From positions 352,763 through 416,762 of the forward strand of contig JAODTK010003821.1 in assembly GCA_026419785.1 (NCBI GenBank): a DNA stretch of 64,000 nucleotides. Direction: 5' to 3'. The position numbers were made by a program, and so were the translations under genes. Below are positions 11,246-22,599 of the stretch, piece after piece. Numbering within the stretch: position 1 is the first letter of the stretch; every line of letters starts with the position of its first letter. The notes below the pieces were generated by a model that saw only the letters and a program-made list of their open reading frames with translations, was not told where the DNA came from and did not search any database. This DNA is from Sclerodactyla briareus. Taxonomy: Eukaryota; Echinodermata; Holothuroidea; Dendrochirotida; Sclerodactylidae.

Positions 11246-12483
11246 CTGAGGGGAAAGAGCGATCGAATAAATGCAAAAAACTTATAATGATCGCGAGCAA
11301 CAGTGAATAGAAATTATATCAAAATGCAAAGAACTGCCTACCTGGGAGCCGCAAACGCACATAAGATCTATTGTCTCACATTTCATTGTAAGGAGGACTT
11401 GGTAATGTTCACCCGAGGACTTCACAAAACAAAAAATGTGTTTTAAACTTCAACTCCAGGTGAGCTTCGACATTTGACAAAGGTAGCTTTGGACAATTAG
11501 GGATAATCTATTCCATAAGACCAAGCCTACATGTCAGGTCTGAAGCTTTCTTCATCTTTCCAGCATAGATATTGTATTACAAGGTTCCCAACTCTTACTT
11601 ATGTTGACCCTAGGCGACTTGGACCTCCCCTCCCCCAAACAATACAAACCCCCTACATCATGTCTTTGAGACTTTTGAACTATACCCTCTAAGACCTGAC
11701 TAAAAATAAATAGGAATAGTGGGACAATTCCTCTATTCCAAGTATGAACCTTCCACATCTCTTCATTGCACTGTTTAATGTGTTCACAAGTTTTGTAGAG
11801 TTCAGCTACAGTAATCTCAGCTAACCTTATTGCTAAAATATATACCAGCATGACACATACACAAAGGGACACATGACAGCATGGTCGCATAGATTCTACA
11901 ACATAACATGGCGAGCATAGGCAGATGGCAGGAGGAGTCGGAGTGCCGGTTTCTAGACCCCTTCTACCAAACCTCCCTGCACTATGTTTGTGACCCCTGT
12001 TTGTGTCTCAAGTCACCCCGCTAGGCTGCAGTCGTCCATAGCCAGTACAGGCAGCTGGCTGCAGAATCTGAGCATATCTGGTTCTAGACCAGCTTCCTTT
12101 CCCCCCCCCCCCCCACTCCTCCACTTCCTCTACCTGAGATCATATCCAGTTTTTAAAAAAACCCTGTGAAGTACACAACACATTATTCCAATCATCAGCT
12201 TTACAGGCAGCTGGTTGGAGAGTCTGATATGATCTGGTACTTAGGGGGGGGGGAAACGGCCCCCCCCCCCCCCCTCTACCAACCCCCCTCCCACTCTCCC
12301 ATCCCCCTTTCTCTGCCTATGACCCTGTCCTGTTACCTGTCAAGTCACCCAACTACATTATTCCATCATCAGTACAGGCAGCTGCCTGGAGGAGTCTGAT
12401 CTGATCTGGTACTAGACCAGCTCTACCAACCCCCCTCCCACTCTCCCATCCCCCTTTCTCTGCCTATGACCCTGTCCTGTTAC
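11246..12483. other. IKK intron with tandem copies of an exon end
   Basis: The first 700 bp show nothing recognisable. From about 11985 the interval holds degenerate copies of the 3' part of the next exon (separate entry) with C-rich runs at about 12103-12114 and 12257-12274. Confidence 0.6.
11985..12483 (-). pseudogene. tandem partial duplicates of an IKK exon end with its splice donor
   Basis: Three degraded copies, near 12020-12065, 12183-12225 and 12340-12395, repeat the exon segment coding QLPVLAMEYCSGGDLRQ plus the adjoining donor and intron. The marker 'caggcagctg' recurs about every 150-170 bp up to the intact exon at 12526. The copy at 12340-12395 still reads Q-L-P-V-L-x-M-E before a TAA and keeps CAG/GTAACAGG. 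All carry stops or indels, so they are unlikely to be used. Confidence 0.75.
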
Positions 12484-12690
12484 CTGTCTCAGGTCACCCC
12501 CGCTACAGTATTCCATCGCCAGTACAGGCAGCTGGCTGGAGGAGTCTTTCAGCTCGAGCGGACATCGGAGGCACGACGACGATGTTCCGGTTGCTTTCAG
12601 GTTCTTCATGATGTTGACCTCCTTGACCCACCTTTCACAGTTCTTCATGTCCATGCTACCCTTGTAGTGCTTCAAGGCCAAGGTTCATCC
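12484..12690 (-). CDS. CHUK/IKBKB-like: IKK exon: kinase N-lobe (Lys, alpha-C helix) to hinge
   Basis: The exon reads LALKHYKGSMDMKNCERWVK, then EVNIMKNLK, and later VPLELKDSSSQLPV and LAMEYCSGGDLRQ, ending at donor AGACAG/GTAACA. A-L-K is the VAIK lysine, E in C-E-R-W-x-x-E the alpha-C glutamate region, and M-E-Y-C-S-G-G-D-L the hinge. Between N-L-K and V-P-L (about 12560-12605) homology passes through all three frames (N-R-N-I-V-V, then R-A-S-D-V) and returns to the first. Upstream of A-L-K a stop lies three codons away unless one base is added to give D-E-T-L-A-L-K. These breaks argue for sequence errors or decay. Confidence 0.85.
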
Positions 12691-12845
12691 CTGTCTCAAC
12701 TGTCAAAAACCCAGAAAGTCAGAGGGCACAGGTGACAGCAGGGCGACAGAGGTCTACATATTAATCCAGGACTTATGATCTGACACCTCGTTCAGAGCCA
12801 GGAATTCAGGACAACAGGCCCAGGGCCAGTGCTGTCTGAATACTC

Positions 12846-12965
12846 TAGTGCTGAGGTGCCAGCAAGGAGGCAACAGGTACCATTGTCCAAGTTGTTGGCA
12901 TTACCCGACCAGGTTTCGAACTCTAGATCCATGGTGAGAGGCCGACGTCTACCGATTGCTGCCGC
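12846..12965 (-). mobile_element. tRNA-derived SINE, copy 1 of a family of three
   Basis: On the minus strand an A-box-like AATCGGTAGACGTCGG (12941-12957) is followed by a B-box-like GAGTTCGAAACCT (12911-12923), then a tail ending in GGTACCTGTTGCCTCCTTGC. The same head and tail order and very similar tail sequence occur at 49140 and 60748. Confidence 0.75.
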
Positions 12966-13239
12966 ACTCAGTATAGTGGCTAAATTTGATCCATGGATTG
13001 CATATCAATGCATTAAGGATGACAAAGGCACCAAATAGGACAATAAATTAATGCTGCCTCGCAGCTGAGAGAGGCCATTTCCCGTGTCTGAGGGTCCTTA
13101 TTTAAAAACAACAGAAAGTCAAAAGGCTTAGTGATTCCTTGACTCTTTCTGACAACCTATAGATAGACACAAGGACAAATGGGAGATTGCAACAGCTCAT
13201 TATGGGCCAATCATACATCTGACAAATTTCCCATTTATC

Positions 13240-14186
13240 CCAACAACAATAGGGGTCCTGTACTTACCATAAGAAAGCAACAACGATTTTCCGAATCTTT
13301 GAACCTATGGTGACCTCAGATGACCCCTCTGACCTGACCCCAAAACAATAGGGCTCATGTACTCATTGTGAGGAACACACATACCATGTATGGGCCTCAT
13401 CAATTCACGTGAAGTTGAGATATCATGATTTACAAGCCAAAATGGGCAAATACTTGACTATTCACAAATTTTGAACCAAAATTCACCCCGAACCAAACCA
13501 AAAAGAATAGGGTTCCTGTACTCCCCATATAAAAGCGACACACCAAATTTCAACCTGATCAGACCGACTGACTATTCTGTTTACAAGTTTTCCACCAATT
13601 TGACCGCTGGTGACCTCAAGGAAGACTCGGACCTGACCCCACAAAATAGGGGTTCATGTACTTATCATGGGGAACCACACATACCAAATATGAACTTGAT
13701 CCATCCAAGTGGGGTCAAGTTATCGTGTTAACGAGCGGAAATTGGCCACCATACAAATTATCAATTTTTCACAATTTCCCAATTTTTTCCTGAATCTGAC
13801 CACCGATTTACACCAAAAACAATAGGTTTCTGTTGTACCCTCATGAAGAAAGCTGCATACCGAGTATCAACCTGATCGGATCAGGCATTCTGGACTTATC
13901 GGGTTAACAAGATTTTTCAGACTTCGACCTCTCTTGACTTCAGATGACCTTTGACCTGACCCCAAAACAATAGGAATCATGTACTCAATATGGGGAACCC
14001 ATATACCAAGTATGAACTTCATCCATCTGAGTGGGGTCGTTAACAAGTCAAATTGGCCAAATTATAAATTATGATCGTGTTAACAAGGCTAGGCGTCACA
14101 AACACACACACATAACACACACCACACAACACACACACACACTGAATGACTGCATAGATCTCTCTAACTTCGTCAAGGATTCAAAA
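13240..14186 (+). repeat. dimeric tandem array with CA tract and terminal hairpin, copy 1
   Basis: About three units of roughly 300-320 bp are present (CTGACCCCAAAACAATAGG-type marker near 13330, 13630 and 13947). Each unit is two diverged halves of about 155 bp that both contain ACAATAGGG-x-T-x-TGTACTC and end in TTATCGTGTTAACAAG. The array ends in CAAGGCTAGGCGTCACA, a CA microsatellite (14098-14142) and an imperfect hairpin (14160-14181). The same order recurs at 33.4, 42-44.4 and 53.5 kb. Confidence 0.8.
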
Positions 14187-17100
14187 ACCTGTACACTACA
14201 TGCCAACTGATTGTGGCACTCCGCTTGCAACAATTCCATGTGGCTCTATTTTGCTAAGGGTTTGGACATTCTTAATTTGGGCCATTTCACAGGTACGATT
14301 GTGTGCAAACTGATATACCACACACATTTTCATGGGAACAATTACAGCCATCCTTCCTTCCATTCAATCGAACACATATTCTACTCCCCGAATCCAATTG
14401 ACCCCATTACCAATTGTTTTTTTTATGAGGTAGGGAAGAGTATTGTGCAAGAGGGATAAGTATAGTTTACTTCAGGTTTGTTAAGCTTCCGCTTTAGATG
14501 TGTGATTTGCAAGGGCCCACTTCCTGGCCTGCACAATTTGTCAGAAATTGTTACAATGTCGCACCACCTTTCCTAATAATAACAAGGAAGATATATCCAT
14601 CCATGTAAACTGAAGCCATATGTGACCTTCGACACACATTGACATTGAACATGACAAACATTATCATACCTGTAACACAATAATATCATTAATTCAAGTC
14701 TATCCATGATTAGATCCATTTACATATAATTCTTCGATTGCACCCATACTCATTATAGAGAATATGAGCATGATCATTAACTGGTAGACTATAGTTCAAC
14801 CAACTAAAAGACAGTGGCGTAACCCACGGAAGGGGGATTGTGGGGTCAGACCCCCCCCCCCATGACCTAAGGAACAATAAAAAAGTTAACACAAAAACTG
14901 ATTTTTTGCTGTCAGTAGAGGTTTTGCTGTCAATTAGCAAATAGTGTACCGCATGTGGTCTATGCCCTAAATTGTACTATTTGCCCACAGGAGGGTGAGC
15001 CAATTTTGAGGGCACTTCCCTTTTAGGGTCCAATCTCAAACCTCCCCCCCCCCCCCCCCCCCGCCCCCCCAAGACAATCTCTCAGTATATGCGCTACGCC
15101 TGATAAAAGAGCAAATGAGAACACTCTTTGATTTGAAACTAAAACTACAAACCTCTCCATGAACTTAAGGCTGTCATGAATCAATATCGGGATTACGCAG
15201 AGCCAATAACTGAACTTTTTAGTTGACCCCTGAGTCCCAGCATATAGGGGATTATACTAGCTTCACTTGAATAGCACGAAGGTTATGATTTCTCGGCCCA
15301 AAACTAAAGTTAATATCATGCGTGATCGCACCTTCCTCTTTTCTGGAATCAAGGCCATTTCTCACGCCTACCAGAAAATCATTTCACTGATATGTTTTAA
15401 TGCTTATTAGATCTAAAAATAACTGATTTAAATAATTCCTTGTACTGATTTTTCGAATTCAGGCCAATCAGACTTTTTTTAACGTTTCTGGTGCTTGCAT
15501 CTGTTACCGGGCCTGCAGCCGCGCTGTTTGTTCTGTGCAGTTTACATGTAGGCTCCTCATTCTTTAAAGTTTCAACCTTTTGGTATTTTATCGTTTAGGT
15601 TGGCCTAAAGATTAGTAAAACAATTATATTAAACTTTTAGGGATCTTCCCCAATTTTGATAGACCAGTCTCATAATTCTCTAGTAATTTGAGGCCATATT
15701 GGAGTTCCTTTCATTCATTGCGTTCACTGAATAAGAACAACACAACCAGCTGATCGAAAACCAGATCCAAAATTTGTGTAGCTTTGATCCATGACAGTCT
15801 TAACTGATTAAATTTGTCCACCAGAAATTTCAAAATAGTGATAGAAGTACATGAATTTACCTTTCTTTATTTCTCTCCTGAATGGCTAATACTTAACTAA
15901 AAATTTACATCAATATAAACAAAATACATTTTATAAATTTCCATATTAGGCTAAATCATGGCCTTAAAGTACAAATGTCACGGAAAAAAACAAATTTTTA
16001 TAATCTTGTGGGGAATGTTATCAAAAGATACAAATGGTAATTTAAAACTGCAGAATCGACTTCTAAAGTCCGTGAAAATGGGATTTTGTACATGTACAGA
16101 GGGTTCACTGTGCTTCACAGGGACCTTTCTGCTAGAATTGTGCACAAACTGTTCTATTCAACATGCCAGTCCTAAAAAGATTGTTGAACATAGCAGGCAC
16201 CCAAATCAAGCACTGATGTGAAGAAGTAAGCTGTTGTTTCCAAGTTTTGCGCGCGTGTCTAAATTAGCTACAGAGAATCTGTGACAGAAACCACGCACAC
16301 CACCACGCGTCGTTTCTGCAGCATAGGTTTTGATGGACATTTGTTAGCGGCGTGAATGTAAGAAATACAGTGCCTGTCCTTTGCTGCCTGCTCTACGAAT
16401 AGTGCATGTGCAGTGTTCTGGCCAAGCATTATTTAAAAAACTTACTCGGCCAATAAAATGGCAGTACACACAATAAATCAAATTGAATTTTGGTGGATGC
16501 ATTAATTGTGAACGTACAGAAATAGTCAATGATTCAAAGAAAATTATTCGTGACCTTGTACTTTAAGGTAGTAGAGAGGGATTGAAGGATATGACCGACT
16601 CATGAAACAAAAGGGAAGGTACTGAATACCAGGACTCATCAGTGCCCTTCGATGTCATATGTCAGTGCCCCCCTCCCCCCCCCCCCTCCTTCTTAGGGGT
16701 TCCTGATAGGGTGATCTAGATATGGTGACAAATATGGGAAGTGGGGGTGGGGGGGAAGGGAAGTGGTGGAACATTTTGGATGGTAATGGTATTGTCAATT
16801 GGCCTCGCCCTACTACCCCCTACAAAATAACATTGCTCAATCAAATTGCATTTTCGGCAAATAAAATGTTGGTTCAAAATATGCACTACCCCGCCTCTTC
16901 CCCCACCCCCTCCCCCACCCCCCTCACTTCCCCCCCACACATAAGTGCAGGAATGACTGCATACATACCAAATTCCGCCATAGTACTACCAGTCGCCAAT
17001 GTTCCAGACCCCAGTCGCTTGCCCTTCGTCCACTTTGTTCAATTTTGTTTTAACCCTCCTGATGAACAACGAAAGCAAAAAATAATTGAATACAAGAGTT

Positions 17101-17559
17101 TCCTAGAAATCACTGTTTACCACCAGAAAATAGGTCACAGTAAAGGACAACTGGCAAGGCTCGGATAAACCAGAGGTTATATCGTGTGGAGAATGGAAAA
17201 AACTGTATATATAAGTCCAACCCCTTTCAATTCGATGTTCCTATTTGGAATTATTGGTCCAGTTGCAGAGAATCGGGGAGAATCCAATTGCACATAAACG
17301 CATGCGTAAACACTTTGACAACCCGGGAAGTTATGGGGGGTTTATGTATTTCATTGTTTCATTTTGTTGAATAGGTCAAAATTTAGCAGAAGTTCCAATG
17401 CTTTCTCTCCAACAAAGTAACCATCAACTGCCTGCACCTACCACTCACTACAGCACTCTCTCCCTAACTAATTCTTTTCCGAAGTGAAACAGACAAACCA
17501 AGGTGCTGTAGCTCAAATGCACAAATGTACCAAGAGACGAATGTACAATACTAATGTGG
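14187..17559. other. no gene recognised
   Basis: AT-rich sequence with C-rich runs near 14851, 15045-15067 and 16671-16686 and a mixed G-rich/C-rich stretch at 16740-16935. A 148-codon frame across the last stretch is low-complexity and unlike any known protein. No repeat family is identified. Confidence 0.5.
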
Positions 17560-17815
17560 TATTGTTCAGGTCCATGAGGCCAAGGAGGCAGAGTCGGAAG
17601 GCATGGCTTTTGTGCTTTTGACATTGATCTTCATATGGGCGACATGTCCTTGCATTCAATGACCATTTTGACCTCATTCAGTCAACATCATGGAGACAGC
17701 GGAGGAGGCAGTCTGAAGCACTGGCTTATTGTGCTTTTGAACATGATCTTCATATGGGCGAACACGTCTTAGCAGTCAATGAAACATTGTACTCACTTAG
17801 TCAACATTCAATGGA
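17560..17815. repeat. two tandem units of about 120 bp
   Basis: 'cttcatatgggcga' recurs at 17630 and 17750, with matching flanks ('gaggaggcag', 'tcaatgaa/cattttgac', 'agtcaacat-catggag'). The second unit runs into the dispersed repeat that begins near 17820. Confidence 0.75.
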
Positions 17816-17819
17816 GTAA

Positions 17820-18240
17820 AGGCCGAATTAAGAGAAAAAACAATTTCACACAATGGCATATGTGCCCTTTAAATGACCTCTGGTGTTGACCTTCACAAAT
17901 CCCAAGAGTCAATGAACATTGGGTCCAAGTTGGTTCAAACATATCAAAGAAGACTTTCTTGTTTTCATCAGAATGATCAGATGTTACTGCTTCAATTCTA
18001 ACAAAACTATATGATATTGTATCAAAAATCTGCATACAAGTTGGAAAGAGCACCTCCAATAGAAAATTAGACACAGTTTCAAGAAAATCTAATGTACTTT
18101 GTAGGAGGAGGGCGATACATTCTGAAATTTTATAACATAATGGCCTATACTTCCCCTTGCCCTTCACCAAGTCAAACATGTCTATGAGTCAATTAACATT
18201 GGTCCCAGTTTGGTTGACATCTGTCACAGAATGACTGTTT
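17820..18240. repeat. dispersed repeat with TGACCTT-rich ends, copy 1
   Basis: Segment order 'cagatgtTACTGCTTCAATTCT', 'TATGATATTGTATCAAAAAT', 'GTTGGAAAGAGCACC', 'TTTGTAGGAGGAGGGCGATACA' matches the copy at 26740-27265 in the same orientation. Function unknown; it is interspersed repeat DNA, and the 123-codon minus-strand frame across it is not conserved in the other copy. Confidence 0.65.
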
Positions 18241-19395
18241 GGGGGTCCATAACAATGCGGACACACGGGATAGAGTAGATAGGCATTTTGGGAATGCACA
18301 GATGGGCTTTCGGGCTCAAACTAGGCTTCGGGTCCATAATTCTTGAGACCCCTGAAGGTACGGCAACTAGGCTTTAATTATGACTGTAAATCAGGCACTG
18401 AGTGGGCATCAGCCTTGTAGAGCCATTTTGCATATTTACTTGGTGCGCTCTCAGTGGAAATCAGTTGGAGGAAAACTCAGTTTCGCCAAATCCAAACGTC
18501 CAGACAACCCTCTGTTCTGACAATTTATAAGCAATACTTACCTTTTTTGATTGCAGTAACAGGACTACAAGTCGGTAGGATCTGGAGTGGTAAAGTGAGT
18601 ATAATTTGTGCAATAAACTGGCTGCGTCAGAGCGGTTGGGTGCCGTCATTTTTTACTTATTCAGATTTCCATCAGACGATCCATGTGTGCCGAATCTCAA
18701 TTGATCTGATCAGGACAATAGAGAGTTATTGTGTTACAAGATCAATTCAGTTCTGTTGATAATCAAAGATGCGGTCTGCTAGACGGGGTGGGTGATTGGC
18801 CCACCATTCGAACTCCTCCCGAGAGATTTTGTAAGGGCGAACACGTGAACTAAGTCAACGAGAAGAAGGGAAGCTTTGAACTTCAATTCCCCCAAAATAG
18901 CCTGTTGGCGGTTCCATACTCTTTGCAGAATTGTGCACGTTTTCACTGCATGCACAATTTCAAATCCAATATAAATTTTCTCGTGCGATAAAATTTTTCT
19001 AACTCGACATCTGATAAATTTATCGCAATCTCTCCTGGCATGCTCTACTTATGTCGACGTGTAAGAGGAATGCATGAAGATTCAGATACCAAAGGTCTAT
19101 AGTATTCTGACAACCATATTCCTCCCCCTGTTTTGCTGCATTCTGAATAGAACCTCTAGTTGCTTGAATGTATCCAATCAGAGCTAAAAAAAATGTTCGG
19201 GGCTGCTTTCGATGTATCACCATATCAACTAAGTAAGAAGAATACCTCGGTTTGTGAATGGGAAGTTCCTAATTACACTACACATTAGGCCCCTAAATTA
19301 GTTAAGGGAGGCGAAGAAGAGGCTGACAATTATTTGTCATTTTTTTTTTGCAGTGGCGACGTAATCACGTCCGAAATCGACCAGGGCCACTAGTT
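18241..19395. other. no gene recognised
   Basis: Unique-looking sequence of mixed composition. Short open frames show no motif. A T tract at about 19341 precedes the DIRS-like insertion. Confidence 0.45.
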
Positions 19396-19545
19396 TCCTA
19401 CAAAACAGTACGGGTTTGTGAATCTGTGAGACTACGAATACTTACCCCTTATCGACCATGCCCCCCTCAATATGCTACCGAGTGTCTGGCATTTTAACAT
19501 AGTACCGGTTGGCCACCCCATCGCCCTTCTTTTTCGGTTCTTTTT
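19396..19545 (+). repeat. left inverted terminal repeat of the DIRS-like element
   Basis: The outer 45 bp (starting ACAAAACAGTACGGGTTTG) match in inverse the left half of the internal region at 19640-19702. The inner part, from ACTTACCCCTTAT through TGTCTGGCATTTT to CATCGCCCTTCT, matches the right end in inverse. It also resembles the arms of the 415-bp element at 9562. Confidence 0.8.
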
Positions 19546-19631
19546 TCCAGGCTAAGCGTCCTGCATTCTCGAGGGGTTACCCCGGAAGCGAATGTGTGGA
19601 CGCCTGCAACGGCCCTGGAGGGGGATGATGG

Positions 19632-19740
19632 GTGGACGGTCCGTATAAGGGGTAAGTATCCATAGGCTCACAGATTCCAAACCCGTACTGTTTTGCAGAA
19701 TCTATTTCACCTACTCTACTTATCGGACGCCATGCACCAA
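19632..19740. repeat. internal complementary region (joined copies of both outer ends)
   Basis: Left half 19639-19698 is the reverse complement of the left outer end (GGGGTAAGTAT ... CCCGTACTGTTTTGCAG). The right half 19699-19740 is the reverse complement of the right outer end (AATCTATTTCACCTACTC ... CATGCACC), with an 8-bp gap. They meet at about 19698. In DIRS elements this junction mirrors the closed circle of the replication intermediate. Confidence 0.75.
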
Positions 19741-19989
19741 GTCTTGCACAGGGCGCTTGGTGGTGGTCCCGTGGTTCGGCCGTCGCGCCGTTAGGCGGAT
19801 GCTGAGTAGTCCGGAGGTGCAGAGCCGCTATGGCAACTGCCCTTCCTTGTACAGGGGTGGGCCGCGTCCGTCCCATGCACGCGACAAAGGTGTTCGGAGA
19901 CTTCCACGCCGCCGCTTTCTCTCACGACTTCTGTCTAGCGGGGCTCGAGAAGCATGCTGCCGCGATGCGGAAGCCAACATTGATCGCCG
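19740..19989 (-). other. GC-rich 3' part of the DIRS-like element, no domain seen
   Basis: Only about 250 bp separate the RNase H-like region from the internal complementary region. That is too short for a tyrosine recombinase, which DIRS elements normally carry at this end. No R/H-x-x-R/Y pattern was found. Confidence 0.45.
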
Positions 19990-20330
19990 TGACGGATCAA
20001 ACGAGTTCCGCCCTCGATAACCAAGCCCATGCCTGGCGGCACATAGTGCTTGTCCTGTGTCCCTCCGGGTTTTCCTGAGAGCGACCCGATCGCGGGGAAT
20101 CTCTCCTCCGGCGCGAACGCCACCGACTGACCTTTGGCCAAGAAAGCCGGACCCGAGCGGGAACGGATCCCGTCTGGACCGTGCCAGGGAAGGACGGCTT
20201 AGTAGTAATCGCCAAGACAGCTCCTGCGGGCTCGCGGAGGCCACTGACCCCCCACAACCGCGTTGAGGTTGAGGAGCTCCAGCTCTCGTAAGCGTTTCGC
20301 GGATGTGCGAGGAAACATGGCCCGGAGCCA
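19990..20330 (-). pseudogene. RNase H-like domain of the DIRS-like element
   Basis: Minus strand near 20260-20305 reads S-H-I-R-E ... followed one frame away by ELELLNLNAVVGGQW. This resembles the H-I-N-x-L-E-L-x-A-V motif holding the catalytic Glu of DIRS RNase H. Further on (20050-20070) is KPGGTQDKH, similar to the Q-G-G-T-R-S motif. The catalytic D-N segment between them is not clear. At least two frame changes occur. Confidence 0.45.
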
Positions 20331-21149
20331 AAAAGAGCGGCAGGAGACGCCTCCGCTACGTTTCGCCTGAGCTGGCTGTCAGTGACCTGCCCCGCCCTGG
20401 AGGACCCATCCGGGAAAAACCTCGATGTATCGCCGCAAGGGCGGAACGGAAGACCCGGATCGTCGAGCCCTGCTTTCCCCTGGAGAAGAGGGCCCATACG
20501 AATGACATCGCCGGCCTACGGAGGCAACCACGGGGTTACAACCGAGTATGTTTGCGACCGTCCGCAAACGTCCCCCCGGAACACCGCTTGTTTCGGAACA
20601 CTGTTGTCCTCGTCTCCCCGCAAAGAGCCAAACGAGGGCGCAAGTGCCGTGGTATACCAAGCTAACCCATCTGCCGGGCCGGAAAGGATCCGGAAGCAGA
20701 GGGTCCGAAGTCGCGCATTGTTAGCCGCCACAAGTGAAGATCGACGAACGGGGGGTCGTGGGGGGCGGTCGGACCGTCACTCTGCGTGCCCTTCCGCTGA
20801 TCCCCCAAAAGGGGGGCCGCGTCGTCCTAAGCTGGCCCCTCAAACCGAGAACGACGTGCCCGTGGTCACTGTCGCCCTGGAAGGGAGTCGCAAAATGCGA
20901 CTATACCGCAGCCACCCATGTGGCTCTGTTCACCCACCGCCGCCCACCAATTTGGCTCGTCCACAGGACATGAAGAGCCGAGATCCCCAACGAAGAGGTA
21001 TCGGCTTGGCGGATCAGACCAACATACTTGCGCCGCAACGGCCGCGCGCGTGACGGCAGAGATCGAGAATATCGATCATAGTGGCCGCCGCGAACAATGG
21101 GGCCGAGTCCCGCCCTGGCGGGGAATACTCGGAGGCAGGATAACGCTGC

Positions 21150-21650
21150 ACGCCGCGGCAACGTCCGAAACGCGCTGAGATCCGCGCCATATGAGCATCG
21201 GACCCCCGCTTTCGCGGGGCCACCCGGGCCAATCGTCGGTGTGAGCGACGACCGGATGCCCTCCTGCCGCAAGAAGCGCAGATGGGGCTGCATACCCAGG
21301 TGAAGAGCTGGGGGCCGTCGGGAGGCCGAATGGGAAGGGACCACCAAGCGTAGTCACCCCCTGTACGGAACCTAGGATCGGCCGTGAAGGGGGTGCCGGG
21401 GCAGATGAGCGTCCCGAAGGTCTCTCGACGTCGCCCCAACGCGCTCTCTCGGAAGGATCGGGATGCGGTGCAGGGACCTCCACGCCGGATTGCCTTGGGG
21501 CGGACGGCGATACCTTCCGCGTGTGCTTCCTCCGAGAACGATGACGTGCGTAAACACCTCGACCTCGCTTCGCCTAGGTCTCGGGCCTCCCTTCAGCGAG
21601 AGGTCGAGGTCGGCGGCGCTGGCCCGAGGCCGCCTCCTGCCGGTTCTCGC
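21150..21650 (-). pseudogene. reverse transcriptase-like domain of the DIRS-like element
   Basis: Across three minus-strand frames the expected DIRS order appears: G-V-Y-A-R (about 21560), D-L-R-D-A-H-L-P (about 21400), FPFGLPTAP (21312-21338), QLFTWV then MQPHLRFLRQEGIR, and VVAHTDDWPGWP (about 21216-21252). FPFGL-x-TAP and the x-DDW box match the L-P-F-G-L-S-x-A-P and Y-L-D-D-W motifs of DIRS reverse transcriptases. T replaces the usual hydrophobic residue before D-D. Frame changes every 50-100 bp make it non-functional as read. Confidence 0.6.
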
Positions 21651-22599
21651 CTGCCGGGCGGCATTGAAGCCGTCCACAAAAGGGGTCTACTACGCCCAGG
21701 AGGGCCAATCCGCACGAAGCAGCGTCATGGCCTCCGCAGGTTATGACCCGCCCCCCTCGAGGACGATGTCCCGACACGCTGCCCGTGGGCCCATACGGAT
21801 CATTTCCGGTGTCCGCTGAGAGCTCGCTCCTCTACGCCGTGGAAAACGACGTAACCACGATTTCCTTCCCGACGAGCCGGTAAGCCGCATGCGTAACATG
21901 TGCGGACAGACGAGTCGAGGTCCCAGATTTCATTTTAGAGAGGCCCCGCCTCAGAGTTTCGAGACATCCCTCTTTGGGGAGGTCCCCGGGCGATGGACTC
22001 GAAGCGGGTGGAACCCCCTCGCCCGATCGGCCCCGACAGGTGGTTGTCTCCGGCCCGGCAATGAGGGAAGGCGGGCACGGTGGCGCGGTGGCTGTTCCGA
22101 TCGGGAACGGCTCTTGGAGCCATCCCCGTTGGAAGTGGGCGACCGCGCATCCGGAGCGTCACGGGAATGTCCGAGCCAAGGAACCCGCCCCGCTCGTAGC
22201 CCTCTAAACCTTTGGGTCTCCGAGGCGAGTGAACTACCGAAACAAAGGCGGCCCTAACCGGGACCGGTTACAACCGGTGGCGAGGCCTGCCTCAATGGAC
22301 CCGAGACTGGCTCCAGAAACTGTTTTCAGTTCAGGGCACTTAAGAACTGGGTCCGGAGGAGGGGGAGGCGGGTGGTCGAAGACGACCCAAACAAAACTCT
22401 CGTCCGGTCGCGCCAACCTCTCGCGCACGTGCTGCGAGAACGACAGAGTGGGCCTGCGCCCCTCCACCTCCGATGGCTCGTGCGGTAAGAAGTCCCGCCG
22501 GGACTCCTCCCCGAGCGGGCGGCATGGGCCTGCCTCGGCGGAACCCCCCACCGGTGAGGACGGGCCCACGGGCATCACTCTGGCTCTGGGCTGACCAAA
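21651..22599 (-). other. GC-rich internal part of the DIRS-like element, no domain recognised
   Basis: High-GC frames stay open on both strands by composition alone. No gag or zinc-knuckle motif was recognised. Confidence 0.4.

Larger units (their letters stand above)
1..12690 (-). other. CHUK/IKBKB-like: IKK-alpha/beta-like kinase gene, seven exons seen, partial at both ends
   Basis: Seven minus-strand exons line up in order with the catalytic subunits of the I-kappa-B kinase complex, the serine kinase that phosphorylates I-kappa-B and frees NF-kB in the cytoplasm. Seen: LPVLAMEYCSGGDLRQ (hinge), HRDLNAEN (catalytic loop), SIPQS (activation loop SxxxS), APDLL (APE-like), DYWSLG, then the kinase C-lobe and the start of the ubiquitin-like domain. 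Donor and acceptor phases agree between exons once single-base errors are allowed. The introns between 2.3 and 9.2 kb and at the left edge are full of repeats. The Gly-rich loop exon upstream of 12.69 kb was not found, and the scaffold and NEMO-binding C-terminus lies left of the window. IKK-alpha and IKK-beta cannot be told apart here; invertebrates usually have one gene. IKK-epsilon/TBK1 fits the hinge sequence less well. Confidence 0.85.

Noticed and set aside
16722-17168. 148-codon plus-strand frame
   Set aside because: It runs through G-rich and C-rich low-complexity stretches and shows no motif.
17808-18179. 123-codon minus-strand frame
   Set aside because: It lies on a dispersed repeat whose second copy at 26.8 kb does not keep the frame.
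19828-20497. Overlapping 166-167 codon minus-strand frames in the GC-rich insertion as separate genes
   Set aside because: High GC leaves all frames open by chance; motif evidence points to broken retrotransposon domains running across these frames.
20382-21053. 223-codon plus-strand frame
   Set aside because: Composition (R, G, P, S) is typical of an antisense GC-rich frame and it overlaps the RNase H/RT region on the other strand.
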